64,000 nucleotides of DNA, from the NCBI GenBank assembly GCA_026545225.1, contig CM048845.1:95296533-95360532 (forward strand). Reading direction: 5' to 3'. Numbering within the stretch: the stretch's first letter is position 1; each line of letters starts with the position of its first letter. The notes under the pieces were generated by a model. That model worked only from the letters and a program-made list of their open reading frames with translations, was not told the DNA's origin and did no database searches. The DNA is from Cornus controversa. Its lineage: Eukaryota > Streptophyta > Magnoliopsida > Cornales > Cornaceae. Positions 36,085 to 48,265 of this stretch are shown here, in pieces. The position numbers were made by a program, and so were the translations under genes.

Positions 36085-36887
36085 AGTTACTCTTGGTTGG
36101 CATCAAAAGGACTCCCCCTCTTAAAAATTTCAAATGGTAGATGATAATCGATCCCATGGATGGAAGGGATACAAATTAAGGAACTTGTAAGTACATAGAT
36201 TAATGAAAAATTAAAAAGTAACCAAATAAGAAACTTGAAACATCCGAGATCAATGGAATAGATGGCCTAATAAAAGGAAGTGTAGTTATGTATGCATCTT
36301 AAACTTAACACAATCCAAGACTTTTGTTGCAGATGAAATCAACAGTCGTGCACATTTTATTTAGGGCAAGGCTGTCATAAGATGTATCTCATGACAATCA
36401 TCATGAGCTCTTCCTTACATTAACAATTTTGAGTACAAAAAATGGCGCACGAATCATTAACATACCCACTTTGCTCCATTTTAGGTCTGAATCCTCAGCC
36501 TCCTCTTTTGGTGGCGAAGGAGATTGACTTGGTGGAATACACGTTTGGTCCTACTCTACTCAATGGAAGTTGAATGAATGCACAAGTCCAAAATAAATGA
36601 TGGTTTTTGCCACTAAAAGGACCAAAAAATGGAATTTTCTTAACTTGAAAGTTGAACCCATGCCACCTTCACAGTAATTTATCAGATTCCCAGTTCCACT
36701 CAAATTAGACACTAAACATCAGAAACTAATTGCAATTTTGAATTATCCAAGTCTTCAAATCCATCATAAACAACGCATTGGGACTTGACTTGACTATGAA
36801 AAATGTCATACAAAGTCTTTAAATCCATAATTGCACATGCCTGCAATTCTTAGAAAATGTCTAGTCCAAACGAGAGAGGGAATACTT
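36085..36887 (+). other. Intergenic between RLK-B and RLK-C, first part
   Basis: Holds dispersed-repeat copy 3 (36325-36480) and a partial copy of the RLK upstream block (36755-36870). No gene is seen. Confidence 0.5.
36325..36480 (+). repeat. Cluster-specific dispersed repeat, copy 3
   Basis: 'gttgcagatgaaat', 'gcacattttatttagggcaa', 'ctcatgacaatcatcatgag', 'gagtacaaaaaatgg' match 38088-38342. The 3' part is missing. Confidence 0.6.
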
Positions 36888-37530
36888 TGTAAAGGAGTGA
36901 ATTAGCATGAATATTCAAAGGTTCTAGAAAAGGGTTGGGACAAAATGGATTACTACAAAAATTATATGGTATTTTCTAAACTGAAGTTAGGGTTGGTGAT
37001 GAAAATAAAGAAATGGAATTATTTGAGGTGGAATATATGTATGCCTCTGGCTCATTAGATGAGGATGATGGAGTGTTCTCTGCATCCAAAGACTTTATTC
37101 ATATAAAAGAGAGATGTGGCTCATTGCCAATTATTTTTTAAGATTGGTTCTTATTTATCTTTTATTGAATTTAAGGTCACTGTAAAGCAAATTTTATTAG
37201 TTAGTTGATTGCTTGTTGGTTGGTGGTTCTGCTGATGTTGTAGTTAGTCCTGTATTGGTTTCTCTTCTGTTCATGTAGTGGTCAATTTTGTCTAGTTTTC
37301 CAGAGCCATTTTTTGTTAGACGTCTAATTTGGGACTTCACAATTCAAGACTTTGTAAAGGAGTGAATTAGCATGAATCTTCAAAGGTTTTAGAAAGGGGT
37401 TGGGACAAAATGGATTACTACAAAAATGGAATTATTTGAGGTAGAATACATGTATGCCTCTGGCTCATTAGATGAGGATGATGGAGTGTTCTCTACATCC
37501 AAAGACTTTATTCATATAAAAGAGAGATTT
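36888..37530 (+). repeat. Direct duplication of intergenic DNA
   Basis: Positions 36888-37118 are repeated at 37351-37530. Shared phrases are 'gtaaaggagtgaattagcat' and 'gatgaggatgatggagtg'. An internal deletion lies in the second copy. Between them, 37205-37348 copies part of the RLK-B 3' flank. An older relative lies at 25310-25400. Confidence 0.75.
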
Positions 37531-38087
37531 GGAAAAAGGAATAGGCTCGACAAAGGCATTCATGTGACAGAATCCAATTACTACTTTCTTGAATGAGCCC
37601 AGTAATATATATATATATATATTATGCACAAGTCAAATCCGCGACACAAGCTCCTAGTAGAGTTCACTAAGGGTAATTTTTCCTTTGCTCATTTTTTTTT
37701 TTCCCAAAACTACAGCCAATTTGTAGATTTACCCCTTAGCATGCTTATATTTAATTTACTCATTGCACCTAAAGAATCTATTATTATTTTGTAGAAAATA
37801 AGTCTACCCTTAAGTTTTTTCTCTCTTATTCTTCTTTTTTCTCTTTTTTTGAGAAAACATTAAAATTGTATATGCATAAGTTTTAGCTTCTTAGATGCTT
37901 TATTTTGGGGATTGCATTGCCAATCCCTGACCTAAAGAGGCCCTACTTCCATTGTTCCTAGCTCACTCTTCAAAATTAATTTTCCACTTAAGATGACATG
38001 TTTGAGCAGCTTACTGTCTGAACTCCATGCACTAAATGTCAAGCTAATAAAAAAAAAAAAAAAAACAACCAACACAATTCAAGACTT
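37531..38087 (+). other. Intergenic, no gene seen
   Basis: A (TA)n tract at about 37603-37622, a poly-A run near 38050, and a block resembling 27020-27130. Nothing else is recognised. Confidence 0.4.
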
Positions 38088-38342
38088 TTGCTGCAGATAG
38101 AATGAAAAATTGCTCACAAAATTTTACAAAGGCTTACTTTCTTGCACATTTTATTTGGAGCAAAGCTGTCATAACGTGCACCTAGTGACAACTACAACTC
38201 TTTTTTAAATTGACACATTTTGAGTACAAAAAATTGGACATAGACCATATCACAATATTGATTGTATCTAAACGATACTGTCATTAAAAAAAAAATCATA
38301 TCTAAATACCCTAAAATAAAATTATACTAGCTACCTAGCCAA
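38088..38342 (+). repeat. Cluster-specific dispersed repeat, fullest copy
   Basis: It starts GCTGCAGATAGAATG and runs to 'attatactagctacctag'. It contains GTGCACCTAGTGACAAC and 'gagtacaaaaaattgg'. No inverted ends or tail were identified, so its class is open. All five copies lie in the receptor-kinase cluster. Confidence 0.6.
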
Positions 38343-39084
38343 AGGTGACATTTCAATTTAGTCAAAAGAAAGAAAATGCAAAAGTTCTCATTCAAACAAT
38401 CATATCTTTTCAAAATAACAATCACATATGGCAGGCACCGTTACAAGGAATTGTATTCATGGATGGGGGCACCATCTTCTACACCGTTACAGAACTGTCC
38501 AAAATTTGCAGAACTTGTTACATATATATTTAATAAGTTTGTTCCAAATTTTACTTTACCACTTTTATTTACATGTTTGATAGCCAGATAATTAAAGATG
38601 AAAATTTGAAGCCCTCGTCATTATGAATGATAGTTGACTCTATTTGTCTCTTTTGAGGAGAGATATTTAATTGTGTGAGTTACGCGGTACAGAAACGATT
38701 CAGTTAATTTAATATGAGATATTATTCCTTAGACTTAGAGGGTGATGAATAGGTTCTCTTTTTTAATTTTTATAATTAATTTATAACCCACAATAATTAA
38801 TAATAAAGTATCCAAACAATCACAAAATAAATAAAGCAAATAAAGAAAGTTAAAGATACCACCATCAATCTTACGTAGTAACCCTAGAACAAGGAAGAAA
38901 AACCATGAAGTAACAAACGCCTCTAAAGAAACTAATATATTATATCGAAAAAGACATTCACACACTCACACCCACTCCACTCAATATAATTTAAATTCTC
39001 TAGGAAATTTTCCAACACAAGACTAAAGTCTATAAACATAACAATCTCTCCTTTAGTCCTAACACCACCGATTCCACTTCTCAT
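38343..39084 (+). other. Intergenic, no gene seen
   Basis: AT-rich. Short frames on both strands carry no family signature. Confidence 0.4.
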
Positions 39085-39316
39085 CAACACGTTTTGAGTA
39101 AATTGCCTCAAGTTCATATCATCAAATTGTTCATGTTTAAATGGTCTTGTCATAAAAATAAAAAAAATTATAGGAACACCCGAAAATAAAATTATACTAT
39201 CTAGTCCTTGCACTAGAAATGTCAAGATAAAGATGAAAATAAAAAGAAATAACAAAATCCAAGACTTTTGCTGCAGATGAAATGAAAATCACTCATAGAA
39301 TTTAATAAGGGCCTAC
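39085..39316 (+). repeat. Cluster-specific dispersed repeat, tail of one copy and head of the next
   Basis: Positions 39085-39205 are the repeat's 3' part. Positions 39260-39316 are the 5' part ('gctgcagatgaaatgaaaat' to 'aagggcctact'). The 5' part breaks off where RLK-C sequence begins. Confidence 0.6.
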
Positions 39317-40738
39317 TGGAGTGTTTGCAAATGCTAGTGCAATATCAATTGTTGGAAACAATAGGCTCTGTGGGGGCATACCCAAACTTCAACTACCAAA
39401 ATGCAACATCAAAGAATCAAAGAAACATAAAAGCTCTCTTGTGCTCATTTTAGTGATCTCGATAGCATGCACACTTCTGGGTGTTACAATGGTACTATCT
39501 TTCTCATTTTGTTGGGTTAAAAAGAGAAGAAATGCTCAACCTTCTGGAATATTGTTGAGGGAATCGTTCTTGAAAGTGTCTTATGAAATGCTCCTCAAAG
39601 CAACTGACGGGTTCTCTTCAGCAAATTTGATTGGTGTGGGTAGTTATGGCTCTGTCTACAAAGGAATCCTTGATCCAAATGAAGCCATTGTTGCAGTCAA
39701 AGTACTAAATCTCCAGCGTCAGGGAGCTTCCAAAAGTTTCATGGCGGAGTGTGATGCCCTAAGAAATATCAGACATCGGAATTTGGTAAAGATCATAACT
39801 TCTTGCTCGAGCATAGATTTTCAAGGAAATGATTTTAAGGCTCTAGTCTATGAGTTCATGCCCAATGGGAGTCTAGAAAGTTGGTTGCATCCAAGTCAAA
39901 AATCTACTAACGGGGAGAATGATCAAATTCGGAGCCTAAACCTTCTTCAAAGAATTAATGTTGCAGTTGATGTGTTATCTGCACTTGAGTATCTTCACCA
40001 TTATTGTCAAACACCAATAATTCATTGCGATCTAAAGCCAAGCAATGTCCTACTTGATAGTGACATGGTTGCTCATGTAGGAGATTTTGGGCTAGCAAGG
40101 TTTGTTCAACAACTCACAAATCCAAATCAAAGCAGTTCAATTGCAGTAAGGGGAACTATTGGTTATGCTGCTCCAGGTAAGCATGCAAAATGCATTATTG
40201 TTTCTTTTTATTTGTATTTTCTTGCTCTAGGTTTGAAACTGCATCACTAAATTAAAGACACTATAACTGGTACCCAACTAGCTTCTTAGGAATAAAATAT
40301 TAATTAATTTTGTGTATGATAGAGTATGGTCTCGGAAGCGAAGTGTCAACAAAAGGGGATTTATACAGTTATGGGATCTTGGTATTGGAGATGATGACAA
40401 GAAAAAGGCCTACTGATAGTATGTTTGAGGGAGGTCTTAACCTTCATAACTTTGCTAGGATGGCTTTTCCTGACCGTGTTATGGAGATTGTAGACCCAAT
40501 ACTTCTGAACGTTGATGATGAAGAAGAGGTAGCAGCAGTGTCGAATAGAAACCGGGTTCCTGAAGAATTAAGAAATGGCATCAGAATGGAGTGTGTGTTG
40601 TCAATGATCAAGGTCGGAGTTGCATGCTCCATGGAGTTGCCACAAGACCGGATGGACATAACTGATGGCCTGCATGAGCTGAATTTGGTCAAGAAAAATC
40701 TTCAAGGCGTTCGAACAAGTCCTGACGGACAATGGTAA
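39317..40738 (+). pseudogene. RLK-C: receptor kinase lacking its LRR ectodomain (5'-truncated)
   Basis: Homology to RLK-B begins at about 39317 inside the last ectodomain segment (VFANASAISIVGNNRLCGG). It runs through the transmembrane helix and the whole kinase. The intron fits at 40177-40322 and the stop is TAA 40736-40738. The kinase motifs are intact: GVGSYGSVYKG, VAVK, HCDLKPSN (non-RD), DFG and APEYG. The signal peptide and all LRRs are missing, and the frame has no good ATG near its start. Without a new promoter it is a pseudogene. If transcribed from the repeat upstream, it could give a membrane-anchored or soluble kinase. Positions about 39671-39920 look like RLK-A while both sides look like RLK-B. 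Confidence 0.9.
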
Positions 40739-41195
40739 GAGCCAAAACTCAAAACTTAAATGTCTTTTTATTTTCTTGTCCTTGCTCTGTAGTTGGTTTA
40801 AAAATTGTATTCCAAAACATAGCTTTGTGCTTTGGTTACCAGATTGGGGTAGGGTCCAAACCCTTGACAGATGGAGAATGAAATTCTAGCCCTTGTACTG
40901 TTCTTAGGAATGTTAAGAGGACCATCAGATTCAAGCTCATGTCTCTAAAACTCAAGGACTCTGCTTCAACTAGAAGGCTTGCATCTGAATGGAACCTTTC
41001 TATCAGCAATGACTAGCTATTTCAGAAGGATGCTGTTTAATTCTTAAGTTCTTTGTTGCTGTGTTGTTGTAGTTAGTCGATTGCTTGTTGGTTGGTGGTT
41101 CTGCTGATGTTGTAGTTAGTCCTGTGTTGGTTTCCCTTGTGTTCATGTAGTGGTTGATTTTGTCTAGTTTTCCAGAGCCATTTTTGTTTGCTAGA
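40739..41195 (+). repeat. RLK-C 3' flank, copy of 35380-35840
   Basis: Near-identical to the flank of RLK-B, showing that the duplication unit extended past the gene. Confidence 0.8.
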
Positions 41196-41255
41196 CTTTG
41201 ACCCCAAGGTATGCCCTAGTTCTGTGTATTCCTTTTTATATTCTATACAAAGTTA

Positions 41256-41920
41256 TGTTGGAAAAAATATATGCGTATATGTTACTATTTAAGATATAAA
41301 GCAATTATACTAACACGTTAAATCACATAAACATAATGGAAAATCTCTTACCATTTCACAATATATAAAACCTTCTATAAGTTTCTATATCAAGTAAGAT
41401 TATAACACATGTAATAATCTAGACTACTGAACTCATGTACAGTACATATATCATATGTTATATAAACCATAAAAATATAACAGAACTTAAAATATATATA
41501 AATACTGAAGAACCTGTAGATCGAGGCTAGAGTTAGACTCTATGTCCTTAAGACAATTATCGCCTCGCAATGGTGTTGAACGGACTCTTGGCGACTGTCT
41601 CCCAGGATACAATACAATGATCTTCATCTCAATCAGTAGCAACACTACAAACCAACTGAGCTTCTGCGAACCACCTGTGTGTTTGTACTCTCTTGGACTT
41701 GACTATTCAGACCAAATTACTAATACTTACTGCCACTTGGATTAGGCTATATAGGTTTTGAGACGTGAGAGAAGAAGTCTTTTAAAAAACATATATTACA
41801 AATGGTAAATGACCTATTTATAGGCATATTGTGTCTATTCGATACTAACAGACACTTTTAGTGTTCATTCAGTGTGAATCGCACTGTTTCACATTTAATT
41901 TTCATTCAAATTTTCTAACA
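41256..41920 (-). mobile_element. Solo LTR, copia-type (665 bp)
   Basis: TGTTGG...CTAACA ends with a perfect 5-bp duplication AGTTA (41251-41255 and 41921-41925). A CCTATAAATAGG box on the minus strand (about 41812-41824) gives the direction. No second LTR, primer-binding site or coding part is next to it, so it is the product of LTR-LTR recombination. It is unrelated to the LTRs at 16366 and 22268 apart from the termini. Confidence 0.85.
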
Positions 41921-41925
41921 AGTTA

Positions 41926-42437
41926 TGCTTTACCAATATATATATATATATATATCAAAGTGGAACTACCAAACCTTGGCTTTATAGATTAATGGAACAT
42001 ACAATCAGACCTTAATCAGTTTGAAAACTATTTGGAAATTAATAGTTTTTGTAATTCAAGAAAGTGCATCATGAAGAATGTTTTGTGGATCCTACCATAT
42101 GTTTAACCCTGCCTATGGTACAGTTGAATCTTTATCAAGATAAATTAAAACATTTTAATGGTCTTAAAAAATAAAAAAGAGATATTAAGTTCTCTCTACA
42201 AATATGTTTGTGTGTGTTTTGGAGTGGATAAAATCAAAGATAAAAACAGAATTGTGACCCTTGTGTACATTTTATTCCCATGCATAAGACAATTTTCAGC
42301 TACTACAGATATCTAATGCTAAATTCCAAACCGAAGGATCTTTACAACACATGCACCAACTTAATTCTCTCCTCTATCCTTCTAAACCTTCCACTCTTCA
42401 ATTCTCTCTCTCTATTATATGAGAGTATAAGGTATAT
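41926..42437 (+). promoter_or_regulatory. Upstream region of the anchored kinase
   Basis: A (TA)n tract at about 41937-41954, otherwise AT-rich. A CT-rich leader ('attctctctctctattat', about 42400-42418) precedes the ATG, as in many plant 5' leaders. Confidence 0.35.
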
Positions 42438-42998
42438 ATGAGAGTGAAGAAGAGGAGAACAAAGAACAACACCATGTGGTTCCTTGGATTCTCCACCACA
42501 AATCCAAGAAACTATTGGATCATTGGTGCAATAATACTGGTGATCGTTCTCACCATTATCCTAAAACAATTGGCCATCTATCTAGAGTATTCTCAAGGGG
42601 ATAATTATTCTAAGCAAGAAGCTGATCATGGTGAAAAATATAAAGAATCATGTAAAATTGATTGCAGCCATTGTTGCTCTGGTGCTATAAGGACTTATGC
42701 ACTTGAAGAGCTGAAGACGGCTACAAGGGACTTCAGGATTCGAATAGGAGTTGGAGCCACATCCTTTGTGTATCTTGCAGAGCTTGGTGACGGACAATTT
42801 GGTGCGGTGAAGCGGGTTATAGAGGAGAGAGGTGGCAGCAAGAAGATGTTCTTAGATGAAGTTTCGGTTCTCCTTAGGATTTCACACCCAAATTTGGTAG
42901 GGTTGTTGGGTTTCTGCTTGGATAAAGGTAATTCAGCCATATATAATCCATTCTATACAAGTAATCATTGCAAGATTATAAATGTGTATACTGTATGA

Positions 42999-43054
<56 letters not shown>

Positions 43055-44230
43055 TGAACTAGTTCTTGTAGCCATTTCCTGTTTTCCCTAACTTGGGTAC
43101 ATCATTGTACCATGGAAGGATTTTGTTATTTACATACTATGCATGACTCCAAATGAGTTCAAACCAAACTTGTGCCTCACTGCAAACCAATATTTAGACA
43201 TTTGAACTAGTTTTTCTAGCACTTGGTCTTGGGTACCACATATGGGTGCCTACTATTCCATGGTCAAGTTTAGATTGAAGAGGGCTTAATTGAAGTCTTA
43301 ATCACAATGAATTGGACTTGAACCATAGGCTTTTCCGCCCATGGACATGTCTTTTCTCACAATATTTTAGGCTTGGGGTTGTCCAAATAATAATTAATTG
43401 ATTGCACAATAAGATCGATTAACCCAACTCAGACAGACTTAGATGTCTAACTTGGGACTTCGCAATTCAAAACTATAAGCTCACAAATGTGAAAAGTTAA
43501 TAAATTAATCACATTATGATCCTAGCTAGCTATACATAACTGAGGAGAGTGTTCCACATGTATTGAAGCAGGAGAACAACTTCTACTATTGGAGTATGTC
43601 CCCAACAAGAGCCTTTTCGATCGCATGCACACTCGCCATGGCCAATCCTCGGGCACACTTTCATGGTCCAATCGCCTCAGCATTGCCTTAGACATTGCCC
43701 GAGCTCTAGACTATCTCCATTCAGTAGCCGACCCTGCGGTCATACACAGAGATGTCAAGTCATCCAACATTCTCTTAGTCGATGACAACCACGCCAAGCT
43801 TGCTGATTTTGGGCTATGCAAGTTGGGACATGACATTCAAAGTGCACAAACTCCGACTACTATTAAAGGTTCATTAGGCTACGTCGACACCAGTTACCTT
43901 AACACGGGCCTAGTGTCACCAAAGAGCGATGTTTATAGCTTTGGAGTTCTATTGCTTGAGCTAATAACAGGGCTCAGGTCCGTGCAGGGCTCAACAACAC
44001 TCGCGGAGTGGACTGAGGAGTGCCGGAAGAATAACAATGTGGAGGTTGTGGTTGGGATGTTGGACCCAAAACTCAATGGTGATGTGAATGTAGAACAGCT
44101 TCATGTGTTGATCGATGTAGCCAATTTAGCTCTATTAGAAAACTCCAATGTAAGACCAGACATGAACTATATTGTGGACAGAATTTCAAGTTGTATGGAA
44201 CCTGATATTCAACCTGAGTTACCCGTATAA
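42438..44230 (+). CDS. Membrane-anchored receptor-like Ser/Thr kinase without ectodomain
   Basis: Exon 1 is 42438-42927 and exon 2 is 43572-44230 (GT-AG, phase 1), giving 382 residues. A short N-terminal stretch precedes a transmembrane helix (about 26-49, YWIIGAIILVIVLTIILK). A Cys-rich juxtamembrane part (CKIDCSHCC) follows, then the kinase: GVGATSFVY (104-112), VKRV with Lys 125, HRDVKSSN (222-229) and DFG (242-244). It is an RD kinase, unlike the neighbouring LRR receptors. Two oddities: the third glycine of the loop is Ser, and the APE/DPE motif reads VDTSY, without the conserved Glu. Activity may be reduced. Met13 is an alternative start. It lies 1.7 kb downstream of RLK-C in the same direction, and a fragment of a sister gene follows RLK-B. 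The subfamily is not assigned. Confidence 0.9.
43002..43050 (+). repeat. (TA)n microsatellite in the kinase intron
   Basis: Uninterrupted TA tract of about 49 bp. Confidence 0.9.
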
Positions 44231-44238
44231 AGTACTCA

Positions 44239-44330
44239 GCCAATTATGCTGTTTCTAGTTGTCCATCTATTCTATTCAATAGTTGCCAATTATGCTGTTT
44301 CTAGTTGTCCATATATTCTATTCAATAGTT
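44239..44330 (+). repeat. 46-bp tandem duplication in the kinase 3' region
   Basis: Two copies of 'gccaattatgctgtttctag...' differing at one or two positions, 9 bp after the stop codon. Confidence 0.9.
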
Positions 44331-45262
44331 GTAAAGTCCATTCTTTTACAAATAAGGTACTGCGTCTGTTCAGTTATTTGTATCAGTTCCTCACACATTG
44401 TATAGTTACGTGAATTCCAAAACATCAAAATCATGTACAAATTAAAAATTGGTGGGACTCCAATCTAATGAGTATTCTATTTAATTTATATGATCCATGT
44501 GATGAAACGAAATTAAATGGATCCATTAAAATATATTTGTGATAGTAAAGGCAGGGTCATTTTTCTGTGATTTTTCTTTTAAATTTTATTTTATCATTCT
44601 TTTTTTCTGTGCACCACTATGGAACATTATAGAATTAATCTGATTCACAACACTTAAAAACACTTTAATGAAAGGATCTCACCAGTGAAGAATATGGGTC
44701 CTCAGTATATTTAGATCTTGCTGAAGAGCCTGAGAATGACATGTCAAACCAGATGAATTTGGTTCATAAGACAAACTCAACCTCACAACCAAAAAAAGGA
44801 GAAAAGTACATTTTTGACTGAAAATGGACGCAGAGAAAGAAGTCCAAATAAATACAGAAACCTAAACGGAAAATCTCTCCAGTACACCATTATTATAACA
44901 ACATGAGAATGATCACGCCGTATGGTCCCCCCGAGTCCTCCAAAATCTAAAAGGCAGTAAACATGCACAAAATCTCCACTTATTGCACAGGGGAGCATTA
45001 TAATCCAACTCATTCTATTCTACAAGCACCAAATCTAAACCATCCTCCAACGAATATAGGGCTGTTCTTCGCTTCAACACCAACCGTAGAGGTTAACCAC
45101 TCTGTTCTGGATGCCTAGGGAACTCTTCCTGTAACTTGTAATTTCTATCATCAAATAACTGCACCATAAGCAGTAAATTGTGCAAGAAAAATTCTGCCTG
45201 AATTACACAGCAATTATGCTCAGACAATGATATCACTGCAGCATGACCAACTCAACAAAATA
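44331..45262 (+). other. Spacer between two convergent genes
   Basis: Contains the 3' ends of the kinase (plus) and AP4E (minus). No further gene is seen. Confidence 0.5.
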
Positions 45263-48234
45263 TCATCCAAACAAATCCTTGAACAAGTTGGGATTTTGGC
45301 TTGATGGTGTCACACCCATCTGCCTCACAAGTGCATCCTTTTCCAAGGAATCTTTAGTATTGGGTCCTTTGTTCAGTTGTGTTGAGTGCACAGTACTACT
45401 GTTGGTTACATTTGGCAATCCAGACATGAGATTAACCTCATCCCTGTTAGTTGAAATAGGATTTGCAACGGTACTACTCTGCCCACTTGTAGGCATCTCT
45501 GCATATAGTGACAGAATATCTGGTGCTTTAGTAGCATCCACTGAACCATGATTTGGAGTAGAAGTATCTTGTGCTGGGTCAAGAAGCCCTTCCAATTGCT
45601 TGAACGGATCCACAAATGGAGTACTACTTGTAACAGTTGGTTCACCCAAGTCAAGCAAATCCGGAGGTGGCTGAAGAGTTGTCTTCTCTGCAGCCAATTC
45701 GGAAGATAAAGCCACTCCCTTTGTCGCATGGGACTTATCTGTTGCCTGGCTGCTTGCCTTCGAAACCTTAGAAGTTGGTCTTTTCTCAGGTTTTGATTGA
45801 CCCCCAAATAGAGAAGCAGCGAGCTTTTGCTTTTCAGAAGAAACCTCGACTTGTGGCCTTCTTGAATCATAAGAGACATCAAGCACTTTTGAGTTTCCAC
45901 TGCCTGATCCATCAGGCTGTGTCACCCCATTAACAGGCCTTTGGGAATTAGAGTTCGACATAGATGATGTAGTAGAGGAGTAAGTTGGCTTACCCCACTT
46001 CTTTTGAACCCCATCAAGCCGTAGCTTGAGTTCTGAAGGTCCAGTATCAGAAACAGAGGGCAGTGTTACGGTGTGGTGGATTTCCCTAGGGTAAGATGGT
46101 TCGGGTACTGGAACAAGCTCAGTTGAGAATGCTGGTGTAGCAAGAGGAATTGTTAATGGCGTGGAATGTTTTGGGAGCTCGTAAGCCTCAAATCTAAGGG
46201 CATGTGCTGAAGTTTCATGCTGTTCTTGGTTTCTAAAGTTGCTCATATTTAATATTCCAGAACGTTCATTCTCAGGGATATAGGGTTGAGCCCCCTTTTC
46301 CAAAGATTGTTGTACATAACTGTTGAGGAATGAAAGGCTTTTATCAATCTGCAAGGACGATTCAGAGAGATTAGCATGCTGGGAAAAGATAATGTTAACA
46401 ACATGAATGAAGGAAGCAGTCAATGCTAAAGAAATTAGACATCTTCCAAATATAGAACACAGAAAAAACACACAATAATCACGAACGCAGGACACATGTA
46501 GACCCACACAAACACAAAGTTTTCCAGGTAAACATAAATAAATAATCAGATATGTCTATTATTTGTTCATCACATCACGAATATCACATTACATTCTGTC
46601 CATCAGTACATCCAAGTCATCCATTCTCTTTCATGTACCGAAAAAATATTTGCGTGTGAAATAAATGCCCAAAATACAAGAATGCTTGTGATGAAAATAC
46701 AAACCAGAAATATACTGCCCAAAAGTGAGGCATTCAAGCAAACAAAGGTATGTCTATTGCAAATTCGTCTATTTGCGTGTGAAATAAATGCCCACAATAC
46801 AAGAATGCTTGTGATGAAAATACAAACCAGAAATATACTGCACAAAAGTGAGGCAGTCAAACAAACAAAGGTATGTCTATGCAAATACGTCTATCTCCAA
46901 TTGCATGTAAAAGCAATAAAGAGATGAAAAAGTGAACAAGAAAGAACCAAAAAAAAAGACAGAAGGCAACTAAACAAGTACAATAGATCTGTAGTTGTGA
47001 CTCTTGATTAAGCTGCACAATCATACTATCAAACAACAAATTTTGTTAGCATATCATGTTTCAGCAAACTAGGCGAAAATCACCAGATCCAGAAGCACGT
47101 GTGCTTTTTTCCTTCCACAGTAACTAAATTGCCGTAGTGCAGTATATATGAAATACTAGTTTGCTTTCTTCGCATCTAAGCAACATATAGATTTATGATC
47201 ATCAATCTCATCCACTATTTCCAAACGTCAACTGAAATCCTTGTGGCTATGTTTGGAATCACAGTTTTAACATCAGCCACTTCAAAAGCATCATTGCTTT
47301 AGAGTTCATTAAACTTCCGCCAAATTTCCAATGTTCATTTCCGCTTTCTAAATGAATATGTCAACTAAAATCTAACTTTAAGAACTGTCAGTGAATTTGA
47401 TCAATGCTGTCTACCATAAGGTTTAGAAAACTAAGACCACCTCTATATGAGCTGAAATATGCTCTAATGTGGAAGTGCAGTTGTTTCCTGAATGTAGAGA
47501 GGCCAGGACAATTATTATCTGGATCATGAATCATTATGGCTCATTGATTTAAGAAGGGTACATGGTACACTACATACTCTAGTCTGCATGCTCAGGGTAT
47601 TGTAGATCAGGGACCATGGACTTTATAGTAGGCTAATTCAATTTGAAGACCAGCATTGTATAAAAAAGTCACTACATTGAAAATCCAACTTTTGCCTCAA
47701 GTGTAAATGACTTATTGTAAGACTTGTACATCATAAATTTATAGGAAAGGAAGAATAAGTAGACAATTTCTATATCATCAAATGTGTATTCTGGAACAAG
47801 TAGGGATGGAATTAAATGAGCTAATTGGTTAAACCTCCAAGTGCAAGCCCACAAGGTAAAAAAGAAATTATAAGAGTGTTGTTGGATACAAATACTCCTT
47901 GAATACTCACAAATACTGATACGTCCTAAATGTATCCACAACTTGAAAAATAGTTATTTTTTCATTTCAAGCATGTATATGATACTTCTTAGATACTCAA
48001 AAACATGCCTCTTAACACATTTTGGAACATTTAAATGCAACATTTCCAGTACAATATCATAGTAGAACTGTTAGGAAAAATCATAATTAGGGTTTTAAAT
48101 ACTTGAACTTTCTTAGGTAAAAAGATTAAGATAAAAAAAGAACATATCAGGTCTAATTTAGGAGAAGAATTAAGATATACGAAGATCACATCATATCCAA
48201 TTTAGTTCAAAGCGCACATGTCCATACAACACAA

Positions 48235-48265
<31 letters not shown>

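Noticed and set aside
41542-41745. 67-codon plus-strand frame
   Set aside because: It lies within the solo LTR.
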